Source of the DNA: Cedecea davisae DSM 4568
GTDB lineage: Bacteria; Pseudomonadota; Gammaproteobacteria; Enterobacterales; Enterobacteriaceae
Assembly: GCF_000412335.2 (NCBI RefSeq)
Contig: NZ_KE161030.1
Location: forward strand, 2,704,526 to 2,768,525
Direction of reading: 5' to 3'
DNA length: 64,000 bases
The translations under genes were made by a program, and so were the position numbers. Below the pieces are notes generated by a model, which saw only the letters and a list, made by a program, of their open reading frames with translations, was not told where the DNA came from and ran no database searches. Shown piece by piece: positions 17,275 to 27,011 of the stretch (position 1 is the stretch's first letter; each line of letters opens with the position of its first letter).

Positions 17275-18402
17275 CTATGCCGCGGCGCTTTGCCCAAGGC
17301 TAATACGTCTTACCGCGGCGATAATACGCTGCTGCCCCTCTTCGCCCAGGTCAGGGAAAATAGGCAGGCACAGCACCTTCTGAGAAAGCTCATTGGCTAC
17401 CGGCAAATGTTCCGGGGCGGAAGAAGGCAGATGCCGGTACATGGCAAACGAGCTGATGAGCGGGTAGAAGTAACGGCGTGAATAGATGCCCTCTTCTTTC
17501 AGGGCCTCATAAAGCGCATCGCGGCTAATCGGGAAGCGCTCATCCACCAGAACAGGATAATAGGAGTGGTTCCACTCAAAGTCGCTTTTCTGAGTATAGA
17601 ACTCCAGCCCAGGAATACCGGCCAGCCCCTCGCAATAGCGCCGATAAATGTCGGCGCGGGCGCTTAATGCCCCGTCAATATGCTGAAGCTGTAGCAAGCC
17701 AAAAGCCGCCTGTACTTCATTCATTTTGGCGTTAATGCCCGGTGCAATCACCGTGGTTTCATCGGCAAAGCCAAAGTTTTTCAGGTAGTCGATGCGTTTT
17801 TTAGTTCTGGCATCCGGGCAGATAATCGCCCCGCCCTCGATGGTATTAAACACCTTGGTGGCGTGGAAGCTCAGAATAGACAGATCTCCGCAGTTAAGAA
17901 TACTGGAGCCGTTTTGCTTCACGCCGAACGCATGAGCGGCATCATAGATAACCTTCAGGCCGTACGTGTCTGCGATGCGCTGAATTTTATCCACATCGCA
18001 CGGGATGCCGTAGCAGTGTACCGGCATAATCGCGGTAGTTTGCGGGGTGATCAGAGCCTCGATAGAGTCCGCATCAATATTAAATGTCTGCGGGTCAATA
18101 TCGGCAAATACCGGCGTCAGGCCATTCCACAGCAGGCTGTGTGAGGTGGCTACAAAGGAGTAAGGCGTGGTAATCACTTCGCCACTCAGCCGCAGGGTCT
18201 GGAATGCCGTCAGCAGCGCCAGCGTGCCGTTAGAGAATAGCGATAAGTATTTAACCCCCAGATAATCGGCCAGCGCCTTCTCAAGCTGCTGATGAAACGG
18301 ACCGTTATTGGTGAGGTACTTATTGCCCCAAATTTGCTCGAGATACGGAATAAACTCTTCGAGCGGCGGCAGCAGCGGGCTGGTAACAAAGATATCTTTC
18401 AT
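17275..18402 (-). CDS. VioA-like sugar nucleotide aminotransferase (DegT/DnrJ/EryC1/StrS family)
   Basis: PLP enzyme of 375 residues that should transaminate a 4-keto-6-deoxy sugar nucleotide. The start (VTSPLLPPLEEFIPYLEQIW, then LTNNGPFHQQLE) and TTPYSFVATSHSLLWNGLTP closely resemble VioA, which makes dTDP-4-amino-4,6-dideoxyglucose (viosamine). The PLP lysine is Lys183 in SFHATKVFNTIEGG, and the ring-contacting aspartate is in VIYDAAHAFG (Asp154). It lies 65 bases after the large glycosyltransferase gene on the same strand. No dTDP-glucose synthesis genes are in the window; these usually lie in the O-antigen locus. The sugar assignment is inference from similarity to VioA. Confidence 0.88.
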   Translation of the reverse strand: MKDIFVTSPLLPPLEEFIPYLEQIWGNKYLTNNGPFHQQLEKALADYLGVKYLSLFSNGTLALLTAFQTLRLSGEVITTPYSFVATSHSLLWNGLTPVFADIDPQTFNIDADSIEALITPQTTAIMPVHCYGIPCDVDKIQRIADTYGLKVIYDAAHAFGVKQNGSSILNCGDLSILSFHATKVFNTIEGGAIICPDARTKKRIDYLKNFGFADETTVIAPGINAKMNEVQAAFGLLQLQHIDGALSARADIYRRYCEGLAGIPGLEFYTQKSDFEWNHSYYPVLVDERFPISRDALYEALKEEGIYSRRYFYPLISSFAMYRHLPSSAPEHLPVANELSQKVLCLPIFPDLGEEGQQRIIAAVRRISLGQSAAA

Positions 18403-18467
18403 AGTGCATACACCTCAGCGTAGAGACGGCGGGGACGGCGAGTGCATCGTTACCCGCCGCGGCCACA

Positions 18468-21400
18468 TCACTCCATTACGGTAAAAGTACGGGGCGCCTC
18501 GCCCGCGCAATAAATGCGCCAGGCCTCCTGCAACGCTCTCCCAAATGTGCCGGCAACGTTAAAACCGTCCTCCGTTTCCATCGGGATCCTGCCGCGCATC
18601 GTCGTACGTATTTCACTTAGCTCGGCAAAACGATCGCGCCAGCTAAGTGCTTTTTGGATGTAATCTTCCTCTGTGTAGGCGATAAACTCTTCCAGCCCGT
18701 GGATCCGCATAATGTCCACCCCCTGGCGGGCGGCCATGGTCGCGCCGCACAGCGTCAGAGTTGGCACGCCCATCCAGCAAGCATGGTTGCTGGTGGTGCC
18801 GCCGGAGTAAGGGAAGGCATCCAGCAAAATGTCGATTTCATGGTGATAGGCCAGGTAATCCACCAGCGAGGCTCTTCTCTTGAAAATCAGCCTCGACTCA
18901 TCAATACCCAGCTGCTGCAACTTTTTCGTCATAGCCGCTACCATCTTGTCATCGTTCATAAAGCCAATGACAAACCGCGACTCGGGATACAGGGTCAGAA
19001 TTTTGGCCCAGACCCTGAGGACTTCATCGTTGATTTTTTTCGGGCGATTAAAGCTGCCAAACGTAAGCCAGCCATTTTTAAGCGCCGGCAGCGGCTGAAT
19101 ATCCGGGCTTTGCGGATGGGGTTCGAAGAACTTACGCATCTCAATAAACATGATGCTTTCAGTCAGTTGCTGTTCGAGGTCGGCAGGCTGGGCAAGCGTC
19201 GCGGTCAGAATGCGATAATCCATGGTGCTCAGGCCGGTTGTCCCGGGGTAACCAATCCAGGAAATTTGCACCGGTGCCGGGCGTAGCGCAAACGCGGGCA
19301 GGCGGTTATCTGAAGTATGGCCGGAAAGGTCGAACAGAATATCTATGCGATCCTCATTAATCTGTTCGGCAAGCCGCCGCTGGCTCAACTTGTCAACATG
19401 GCGCCACAATACGGAACCGGCCCTAAGTGCTCGGTTACCTCGTCGCGAATGGGCGACACGCTGTAGCCCACCAGTTCAAAATGCTCGCGATTCAGCCCAT
19501 CCCAGAATGGCTCCAGGAAATGGCTGACGGGATGTTTACGCAGATCCCCGGAGACAAAGCCCACACGCAGTTTTTTAGCCGGATCTTTTTCCCCGGCGTA
19601 AGAAAAATGCAGATCGCAGGCTTTGGCCCATTTATCCACCGCCTGCCCGTATTGCAGGTGTTTTTCAAACAGCTGTTCAGCCGTCACGTTGTGGTCGTGA
19701 GTCAGCACAAACAGCAGGCTGGTGAAGTACTCAAAATTGCCCGGCTCAAGCTCTATTGCCTTGTTAAGGAACCAGGCCGCCTCGTCGAGTTTTTGACTGT
19801 CGCTTAAAATCACCCCCATGGTCGCAAGATGAATGGCCTTAACGCCCTCACTGCGCAGGGAGGCTCGGGAACATTGCTCCGCCAGCGCCATCTCTCCGTG
19901 CTGATAATAGGAGTAGGCCAGGCTATGCCAGAAATTGACATTTTTGTCCTCGAGCCTTAATAACCCTTGTAAAACCACCCGGGCATGATAGTGATCGCTG
20001 GTTTTCTGAAATGCGGTTGCCAGGTCGTAATAAATATCCAGGCTGGAGAAGTAATAGCCCATCAGGCGACACAGCGCATTTATCGCGTCATCCCACTGAT
20101 TGGACAAAATGCAGGTACGGGAATAGCAGCGTAACGCTGAGATATCCTCGGGATTATCGCTCAGTAATTGCTCAGAGCGCGCCTTTGCCTGCTGAAGATC
20201 TTTAGCCTGAATGAGCTGATTTATCTCATCATAAATATCGTCGCCGCTTTGTTCCGTACGCGGCACGTCATTAACATCCTCACTCAGGAGTCCGCCCCGA
20301 TTGGTGGAAACGCTAAGCAGGAGTAAGGTATTCAGCAACTGCCGTAAATATTGAGTGTTTCCGGTACGCAGAAAAGATTGATAATGTTTTTTCCAGGCAA
20401 GGGGAGATCCCGTCAGCGCGCCTTTATTGCGCAGTGAGAGAAAACATTGCCACGCATCATCGCCGACACCGGCCATCCCGCCGCGCAAGTAGCACAGCTC
20501 TTCCGCCGTCAGAGTAAAGTCTTCGCCCCAATAATTTTGCAGCGTCAGCGCTTCACCCTTTTCCGCATCGAAAGATTCCGGCGGCACGATGGCGCTTAGC
20601 GTATCGTTTTCTGCCCTATTGTAGGCACCTGGTGATGCGCTCCAGTAAAGGCCGGAAGGCTGCTTAAGGTAGAGCTCCTTTAGCGTCGCCAGCACTTGCT
20701 CACGAACGTCGGCATGCTCTTCGGGCATACGGCAGTTAAAGACTAGCTGATCGACGCTCAGGCTGAGTGGCCATGCCGCGCCCAGCAGATCCAGCACCCG
20801 GAGCGTAACGGGATTGTCGCTACTTAACGCTTGCCCGCTGCCGCTGGTATGCCCTTTAACAATCTGAGCATTGTCATTGATTCTGCGCGTAAAGCTCCCC
20901 GACCAGTGAAGCGTTTCAAGGCTCGACAGATCGGGAAGCGGCGGAAAATGCGCCTCTTCCCGTGCGGCAGCCAGCAGGCTGAAACGTTCGCTACGTGATA
21001 CGCTAAAATCCAGATATTGCTGAGCCGCTATCCGATCCTGCCCGGCAACCAGACCATGGAGCGTGGCAACTTTGTCACCGTAATAGCCCGGTAATTCATA
21101 CTGCGGTACGGCATCTCCCGCATAACCGAAGCCCAGCTCATCGACTTTGCTATAAAACTCACTAAAGGTAAGCGGTTCAACGGCAGGCGCAAGGTAACGC
21201 AGAGTCAGCATTAAATCGCTCTCTCGCTCGGCCTCTTCAACACGCGTTTTTAGAGCACCCTGCGGCAACGTCATCGCCAGATAACTCAGCATGCCGCGCG
21301 CGGCGTTGACCTGTACCTCAGCATCGCTATTACCCCCACGCATGGCATGGTAGCTGAGAGCATCACGGATAGCCGCAGTGTCACCGGCTCCCGTCGAAGG

Positions 21401-21817
21401 GTACCAGTGCAGGCAGACAACGCCTGATTTGGAGAGGTTTTGGCGACACCACGTCAGCAGCGCTTCTTGCTCAGGAGCCCCGAGCAATGAGAAAGCACCG
21501 CGCACAATGATGTAATCAAATTCACCGCCTTCAATAGCCAGAATATCTCCCAGCCCCGCATTAAACAGCTCAACATTTGCAAGCCCATGCGCCAGCGCAC
21601 GCCGCTGCCCCACGGCAATACTGGCCTCATCAATATCAATGCCAATAACAATGCTTTCCGGGCACGCATGCGCATGGGCCACAATGCCCTGCCCCTCACC
21701 ACAGCCAAGCTCAAGAATACGCGCACGCTCGGGCGCCACCGCAGGCAGATGGTAGAGGTGGGCCGCGCACTGAATGGCCGCGGGAGAAATATTGCGATCC
21801 GGGTAATACTGACTCAC
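18468..21817 (-). pseudogene. Methyltransferase-TPR-GT41 (OGT-like) protein, split by a one-base deletion
   Basis: One gene of about 1,116 codons is read in two frames. The first runs from ATG 21817 to a stop at 19385 (810 residues). The second frame continues to 18468. A missing C near 19427, in GAGCACTTAGG on the minus strand, accounts for the break: restoring it joins EVTEH to LRAGSVLWRHVDKLS. Domains in order are a SAM methyltransferase (RILELGCGEGQG, residues 33-44), a methyltransferase-associated regulatory region, TPR-like repeats at about 540-720, and a family 41 O-GlcNAc-transferase-like domain from 750. That domain keeps the catalytic-type histidine (KHPVSHFLEP, His762), ISWIGYPGTTGLSTMDYRI, FGSFNRPKKI and DAFPYSGGTTSNHACWMG. 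It would glycosylate Ser/Thr of flagellin. As written, the catalytic domain is cut off. Confidence 0.85.
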
Positions 21818-21856
21818 GTTACGCTATCCATTATTTTCAGGAGAAATGACCTGGGG

Positions 21857-23284
21857 TCAGCCGATTAATGCGCTGTAGTTTTCCAGCAGCGAAGATTTGT
21901 ATTCTCTGTAGGCCTCGCTTTCCTGCCGGGACTTACCCAGCACCCAGCAAAATGCATCTTCACCGTGCCCGGCATCCGCCAGTTTGCTGATTGCTTCACG
22001 GCCGATTGCCATTTTTTCCATAGCGCTAAGTTCATTTTCTGCCGCGGCAAGAGCTATCTGATCGAGGAACCATTCGGCGTTATTGTTTTGCAGATTGATA
22101 TCGATAAACCGCGCGACGGTCGCAAGATATTTCGCCGACGGCTCGCCGCCTTCGCTATAGATAAACGCCGCCAGAATGGACTCCCAGAACGGGGCATTTT
22201 CATCCCAGGTCAGCAGCAGATCTTTCGCTTCAAGGGTCTCTTTCAAAGCTGACCACGGTTTTCTTACCAGGCTATCGGCATCCAGCAGCAGAACAGGAGA
22301 AGCTATTTTTTTCAGGGCATGCGGTAAGAAGACCAGGCGACGGCTGGCGTAATGCACTTTGTCCGCCTTGCCCGTCCTGAACGCTTCGCTACTCAGCGAA
22401 ATACCCAGCTCGGGCATTGCCTCACGCAGCCCGGAAATCTGCTGTTCCAGTCCGGCGTCACAGTTATAAATGTGGAAGTGAACGTTAAGCTCGCTGCGGT
22501 TGGTATTAAAGATTGAGAGCAGCAAAGACAGGCCGTGCGCCGAGAAATAGGCTTTGTCGCAGCCGACCAGAACGGTTGTTTTGCTATTGTTCGCCGGTTC
22601 AATCAGCCATTGGTAGCGTTCGCTATCCGGCCGGCAGAGCGTGTCTGCCAACGGGCGAAAATCGATAAATGAATCCGGGCAGCCACCGAGCCGATAGAGA
22701 GCCGAAACCACCATCAATAACGTCATAGGATCTTCGCCAATAAGCTCCATATTTCCGGTGAGCTGCTCAATAATGACATAGGCCTGATTAAAATCTTCTT
22801 CCATCAGGCAAACCAGCAGCAGGATTTTCAACGCCACCGGAGATTCGCTAAGCTCGGAAAGGTTATTGGAGATCAGGAAAATCGCAGAGCTAATTTCATT
22901 AATGCGGAACAAGACCTGAACGCCAGCAACCAGATAGTTTTTATTGCCGTCGAGCTTCAGGGCTTCAACAATATAATGAGTTATTTTCTCAATTTTATCG
23001 GCATCGACAGGCTCCGGATTAGCATGCTGATGCATATCCAGCGCTGAATTCGAGAGGATAATAGCCCCCATCATTAGCTTCAGCGCCCTATCCTGTTCCG
23101 GATTCAGCCCGGTCTGAGCAAGGGTTAATTTGTCGTTCAGGGAGGCAAAATCAGGGTTGGCGAAATTAAGGACTTCAGTCACCAACCACGCGGGCAAAAC
23201 ATCCGCTTCCGGCAGGAAAATAGTGCGGGTAAACAGATCGCGGTAATATTGTTGCAGCGCCCGGGTGCGAGAGAAACTGTTCAT
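21857..23284 (-). CDS. Putative GT-A type glycosyltransferase of the flagellin modification island
   Basis: A 475-residue protein whose C-terminal half looks like a nucleotide-sugar transferase: VLVGCDKAYFSAHGLSLLLS (residues 238-257) starts a Rossmann-like fold similar to GT8 enzymes, and PVLLLDADSL carries the DxD motif at Asp335-Asp337. The N-terminal 230 residues are alpha-helical and TPR-like, perhaps for binding flagellin or the partner protein. It lies 39 bases upstream of the large split gene on the same strand. AAAGGA precedes the ATG. Exact sugar and acceptor are unknown; I infer a role in extending or starting the flagellin glycan. Confidence 0.75.
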   Translation of the reverse strand: MNSFSRTRALQQYYRDLFTRTIFLPEADVLPAWLVTEVLNFANPDFASLNDKLTLAQTGLNPEQDRALKLMMGAIILSNSALDMHQHANPEPVDADKIEKITHYIVEALKLDGNKNYLVAGVQVLFRINEISSAIFLISNNLSELSESPVALKILLLVCLMEEDFNQAYVIIEQLTGNMELIGEDPMTLLMVVSALYRLGGCPDSFIDFRPLADTLCRPDSERYQWLIEPANNSKTTVLVGCDKAYFSAHGLSLLLSIFNTNRSELNVHFHIYNCDAGLEQQISGLREAMPELGISLSSEAFRTGKADKVHYASRRLVFLPHALKKIASPVLLLDADSLVRKPWSALKETLEAKDLLLTWDENAPFWESILAAFIYSEGGEPSAKYLATVARFIDINLQNNNAEWFLDQIALAAAENELSAMEKMAIGREAISKLADAGHGEDAFCWVLGKSRQESEAYREYKSSLLENYSALIG

Positions 23285-23435
23285 AACTGTCCTTTGATGT
23301 GCATTTTTTTGCCAGACCGGTGATTGTCTGATGCTAGCATTCGCACGGCAGGCATAATGAGCAGAACAAAACTGAAATTAGCGCCTTATCCTTCATATTA
23401 AAAAACGGCGGTCGGCGGCTATTTTCGACAAAAAC

Positions 23436-23462
23436 AAAAAAAGGCTGCTGTTTCCAGCAACC
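23436..23462 (-). terminator. Terminator of fliC
   Basis: Read leftwards, GGTTGCTG pairs with CAGCAGCC around GAAA and is followed by seven T residues. It begins 22 bases after the fliC stop and separates flagellin from the glycosyltransferase genes. Confidence 0.92.
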
Positions 23463-23484
23463 TTTCTTGTAGCAGTCTGCGAAA

Positions 23485-24324
23485 TTAACGCAGCAGGGAC
23501 AGCATTGCCTGTGGAACCTGGTTTGCCTGGGACAGTACGGAAGTACCAGCCTGCTGCAGGATCTGCGCGCGGCTCATGTTGGAAACTTCGGTCGCGTAGT
23601 CAGCATCCTGAATACGGGACTGTGCAGCAGACAGGTTGGTGATGGAGTTGTTCAGGTTGTTGATAGTGGATTCGAAACGGTTCTGAATCGCACCCATGTT
23701 AGAACGAGCTTCATCGATTTTTGCAATTGCAGCATCAGCAGCAGAAACAACAGCCTGTGCAGTAGTGTGGTCGGCGATTGCAGTGCTCAGGCCGCCGTCC
23801 AGGCTAGCGGAAGAAGCGGCGATCAGCGCGTTGCTGCCGATAACGATGGTGTCGTTAGAGGTGGTGTTAGCGCCAACCTGAATGTTCAGACCGGTGCTGC
23901 CTACGGAACCGTCCAGCAGTTTTTTGCCGTTGAAAGAAGCACCGCCAGCGATACGGTCGATTTCGGACAGACGCTGGGTGATTTCAGTCTGGATGGATTT
24001 CAGGTCAGTGGTACCGTTGGTGTCGGTAGCAGCCTGCAGAGACAGCTCACGGATACGCTGTAAGTTGGTGTTGATCTCGTTCAGGTTACCTTCAGCGGTC
24101 TGAACCAGAGAGATACCGTCGTTAGCGTTACGAGCGGCCTGAGTCATACCCTTAACCTGGGAAGTCATACGGTTGGCAATCGCCTGACCAGCAGCATCAT
24201 CTTTTGCGCTGTTGATACGCATACCGGAAGACAGACGCTCGATAGCGGTACCCAGTGAGTTCTGAGATTTGCTCAGGTTGTTCTGAGTAGTCAGGGACAG
24301 CAGGTTAGTATTGATAACTGACAT
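23485..24324 (-). CDS. fliC: Flagellin FliC, short form
   Basis: Filament subunit, exported through the flagellar type III apparatus with FliS as chaperone. It has only 279 residues against about 495 in E. coli K-12 or Salmonella. The conserved D0/D1 termini are intact (MSVINTNLLSLTTQNNLSKS at the start; NQVPQAMLSLLR at the end), as is the RLSSGMRINSAKDDAAG segment. The surface domains D2/D3 are almost gone. The remaining centre, residues 138-200, is rich in Ser and Thr (GANTTSNDTIVIG, AASSASLDGG), which are likely O-glycosylation sites given the neighbouring island. Confidence 0.97.
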   Translation of the reverse strand: MSVINTNLLSLTTQNNLSKSQNSLGTAIERLSSGMRINSAKDDAAGQAIANRMTSQVKGMTQAARNANDGISLVQTAEGNLNEINTNLQRIRELSLQAATDTNGTTDLKSIQTEITQRLSEIDRIAGGASFNGKKLLDGSVGSTGLNIQVGANTTSNDTIVIGSNALIAASSASLDGGLSTAIADHTTAQAVVSAADAAIAKIDEARSNMGAIQNRFESTINNLNNSITNLSAAQSRIQDADYATEVSNMSRAQILQQAGTSVLSQANQVPQAMLSLLR

Positions 24325-24396
24325 AGTTTTAATTCCTTAAAAATTGGGTTTAGGTTCGGTGCCTAACACTCACGGCGTCTCTCACCGTCAACAAGG

Positions 24397-24423
24397 TTAT
24401 CGACGCCCTCAGTTCCAACTTTA
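24397..24423 (-). promoter_or_regulatory. Sigma-28 promoter of fliC
   Basis: On the minus strand TAAAGTTG and GTCGATAA are separated by exactly 11 bases, each one base from the sigma-28 consensus (TAAAGTTT, GCCGATAA). The -10 lies 73 bases before the fliC start. Confidence 0.88.
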
Positions 24424-24675
24424 GAAATAATCACAGAAAAAATATCAACCCTTTGAATTAAAAGAAAAATTAATATCAATATATTCTTTTTTCTTTCGTT
24501 TATACCTGCATTTCCCTCCGCCGGTTTATATCAACAGGCGGAAATGAAAATAAATACTCCCCGGCCTTCTGATGCGAACCGACTACTCTATTAATGAAGA
24601 CATACGCTTCGACAATCGGCTTATAAGACTAATTCCCACCCGGCTATTCGACTGATTATTTTTTTCAACTGGCAG

Positions 24676-24702
24676 TAAACTTTTCGTCCAGTCCGCCGAT
24701 AA
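24676..24702 (+). promoter_or_regulatory. Sigma-28 promoter of fliDST
   Basis: TAAACTTT and GCCGATAA are separated by exactly 11 bases, a near-perfect FliA promoter, 36 bases before the fliD start. Between this and the fliC promoter (24424-24675) I see only AT-rich spacer that may hold FlhDC or other control sites. Confidence 0.93.
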
Positions 24703-24738
24703 GTAGTGTAACTACCAGCGACTTAAAGGAAGACATCA

Positions 24739-26160
24739 ATGGCATCGATCTCTAGCCTTGGAGCAGGCACGACCCTGAACCTCCAGGACACATACGATAA
24801 GCTTTACGCGGCAGAACAGACTAAATTAACGATTTTTGATACCCAGACCAAAACGTATCAGGCTCAGTTTAGCGCCTTCGGTCAATTAAAAACGGCGATA
24901 TCGGGTCTGGAAACGGCGACCGCTGCGTTAACAAAAAGCGGCGCACTGCTGGCAACATCCGTCAGCAGCACCAACACCGCATTCAGTGCCACAACCACCA
25001 GCGATGCGATTCTGTCTGACTATACGGTTAACGTACAGCAGATGGCGAAATCCCAGGTGCTGATGAGCGGTAGCATTGCCAGTAACACCGCGCAGCAAGG
25101 AGCGACGACCGGTGGAACACGGACAATCACCATTACTCAGCCAGGGACAACGACCCCGCTGAACGTGACGCTGTCCGACTCGGATACCTCGCTGAACGGT
25201 ATCGCCAAAGCCATTAATGCGGCCAACGGGAACGTTTCCGCTTCCGTGGTTAAAGCAAGCGACGGTGATTACCGCCTGATGCTCTCCTCCAAGAGCACCG
25301 GCGTGCAGTCTGACATGACCGTCACCGTGACCGGCGATGACAAACTTCAGGGCGTTATTGGCTACAACTCGGCCAGCAAATCCGGCGCGTTAAATGAGCA
25401 AACGCCGTCGCAGAATGCCAAAGTACAGGTCAACGGCGTCGTCATTGAACGCCAGAGCAACACCATTTCCGACGCCATGCCGGGTGTGACGCTGAACCTG
25501 AAAGCAAAAAGCACGGCTGACGAGACGCTCAGCGTTACGCGTACCAGCGATGCCAGCAAAAAGGTTATTAATGACTGGGTTAAAGCTTATAACTCCCTGC
25601 AGTCAACCATTGCCAGCGTCACCAAGTATGTGAAAGTTACCGCAGGTAACGCCCAGGACCCGAATAACGGCGCACTGGTCGGAGACAGTACGGTTCGCGG
25701 CATTCAGGCCGATATTCGCAGCATGCTGACCAACGTTCAGGCTGGCGATTACAGCATCATGGCTCAGCTTGGCGTTAGCCAGGATCCGGTTCTGGCTCCA
25801 GACGGCTCCAGCGTGCTGAAAGTGGATGATGCCAAGCTGACCAAAGCGTTGACGGATAACCCGCAGGGCGTGATCAACTACTTTGTTGGCGACGGTAAAA
25901 CCACCGGTTTTGCTACCCAGTTGGATACCAAGCTGAACAACATGCTGAGTACCAGCTCAATCAATGCCGGCGTGATTAAAAATGCGCAGGATGGCCTCAC
26001 TTCAACCCTGAAGACCGTGGCTGACCGTAAGCAGGATATGAGCGACAGTATTGACGCCACCATGGCACGTTACAAGGCACAGTTTACCTCTCTGGCAAAC
26101 CTTGTCAGCAAGATGACCAATACGGGGAACTACCTGACGCAGCAGTTCACCAAAAGTTAA
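24739..26160 (+). CDS. fliD: Flagellar filament cap protein FliD (HAP2)
   Basis: Forms the cap at the filament tip and folds newly exported flagellin. The 473 residues are close to E. coli FliD (468). The N-terminal domain (ISSLGAGTTLNLQDTYDKLY, residues 3-22) and the C-terminal coiled-coil (YKAQFTSLANLVSKMTNTGN followed by YLTQQFTKS) are conserved, with variable Ser/Thr-rich domains between them. AAAGGAAG precedes the start. It is the first gene of the fliDST operon under sigma-28. Confidence 0.97.
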   Translation: MASISSLGAGTTLNLQDTYDKLYAAEQTKLTIFDTQTKTYQAQFSAFGQLKTAISGLETATAALTKSGALLATSVSSTNTAFSATTTSDAILSDYTVNVQQMAKSQVLMSGSIASNTAQQGATTGGTRTITITQPGTTTPLNVTLSDSDTSLNGIAKAINAANGNVSASVVKASDGDYRLMLSSKSTGVQSDMTVTVTGDDKLQGVIGYNSASKSGALNEQTPSQNAKVQVNGVVIERQSNTISDAMPGVTLNLKAKSTADETLSVTRTSDASKKVINDWVKAYNSLQSTIASVTKYVKVTAGNAQDPNNGALVGDSTVRGIQADIRSMLTNVQAGDYSIMAQLGVSQDPVLAPDGSSVLKVDDAKLTKALTDNPQGVINYFVGDGKTTGFATQLDTKLNNMLSTSSINAGVIKNAQDGLTSTLKTVADRKQDMSDSIDATMARYKAQFTSLANLVSKMTNTGNYLTQQFTKS

Positions 26161-26169
26161 GGATTTAAT

Positions 26170-26580
26170 ATGTACAAGAGTTCTGGTGTACAAGCCTATC
26201 AACAGGTCGGTCTGGAAAGCGCCGTTATGAGTGCCAGTCCACACCAGCTCGTGGTGTTGTTGTTCGACGGGGCACTCAGTGCCCTTGTGCGGGCGCGCCT
26301 GTTTCTGGAGCAGGGCCAAATGGCCCCCAAAGGCGAGGCGCTCTCCAAAGCCATTAATATTATTGATAACGGACTGAAAGCAGGTCTGGATATGGAGATC
26401 GGAGGGGAATTGCCCGTTAACCTTGCGAATCTTTATGACTATATGGTGCGGCGTCTCCTGCACGCTAATTTGCGCAACGATGTCGACGCAATCAGCGAAG
26501 TAGAAAGGTTGCTCGCCAATATTGCGGATGCATGGAAACAAATAGGCCCTTCTCCCTCTACACTTCAGGATGCTATCTGA
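26170..26580 (+). CDS. fliS: Flagellin export chaperone FliS
   Basis: Binds the C-terminus of flagellin in the cytoplasm and delivers it to the export gate. The 136-residue helical protein matches E. coli FliS in length, starting MYKSSGVQAYQQVGLESAVM with SPHQLVVLLFDGAL as the conserved core. It lies nine bases after fliD, and its stop overlaps the fliT start by one base. Confidence 0.97.
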   Translation: MYKSSGVQAYQQVGLESAVMSASPHQLVVLLFDGALSALVRARLFLEQGQMAPKGEALSKAINIIDNGLKAGLDMEIGGELPVNLANLYDYMVRRLLHANLRNDVDAISEVERLLANIADAWKQIGPSPSTLQDAI

Positions 26581-26942
26581 TGAATGATTTCATCTCATCC
26601 CTAAATGAATGGTATGCCCTTCATGCCCTCAGTCAAACCATGCTTGACCTTGCTCATTCTGGAAAGTGGGATGAGTTGATAGAACAGGAAGTGAAATACG
26701 TTCAGCTGGTGGAGGCGATTGCCAATAATCCTATTGCCCAGGCCAGCAACAGAAGCCAGGAAGAAGCGAAGGGACTGCTGGATATGATCCTCGCGAATGA
26801 AAACCAGATCAAAGCGCTGCTGCACGGTCGGCTTAGCGAACTGCGCGACCTTATCGACCAAAGCGGCCGCCAGAAATCGCTCAACAACACCTACGGATTT
26901 CTTTCCGGCAATGTTTTAATGCCCAGCGATTTAAATCAGTAA
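26580..26942 (+). CDS. fliT: FliD chaperone and FlhDC antagonist FliT
   Basis: Chaperone of FliD that also binds FlhDC and limits flagellar gene expression. The start at 26580 (MNDFISSLNEWYALHALSQT) gives 120 residues, the family length, and overlaps the last base of the fliS stop codon. The frame is open further upstream inside fliS but without homology. It is predicted all alpha-helical. Confidence 0.94.
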   Translation: MNDFISSLNEWYALHALSQTMLDLAHSGKWDELIEQEVKYVQLVEAIANNPIAQASNRSQEEAKGLLDMILANENQIKALLHGRLSELRDLIDQSGRQKSLNNTYGFLSGNVLMPSDLNQ

Positions 26943-26971
26943 ACCTGCCTGTTTTCGCTTCTTACTCCATA

Positions 26972-27001
26972 CTCCAGAGGTCAGCTAAATGACTTCTGGA
27001 G
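26972..27001 (+). promoter_or_regulatory. Hairpin covering the ribosome binding site of amyA
   Basis: CTCCAGA and TCTGGAG pair, extended by an inner GTCA/TGAC stem, across GCTAAA. There is no T run, so it is a poor terminator. Its 3' arm contains GGAG, the only Shine-Dalgarno candidate for the amyA ATG at 27012. The fold could limit amyA translation, or end the fliDST mRNA. Confidence 0.5.
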
Positions 27002-27011
27002 CACGGATGAT

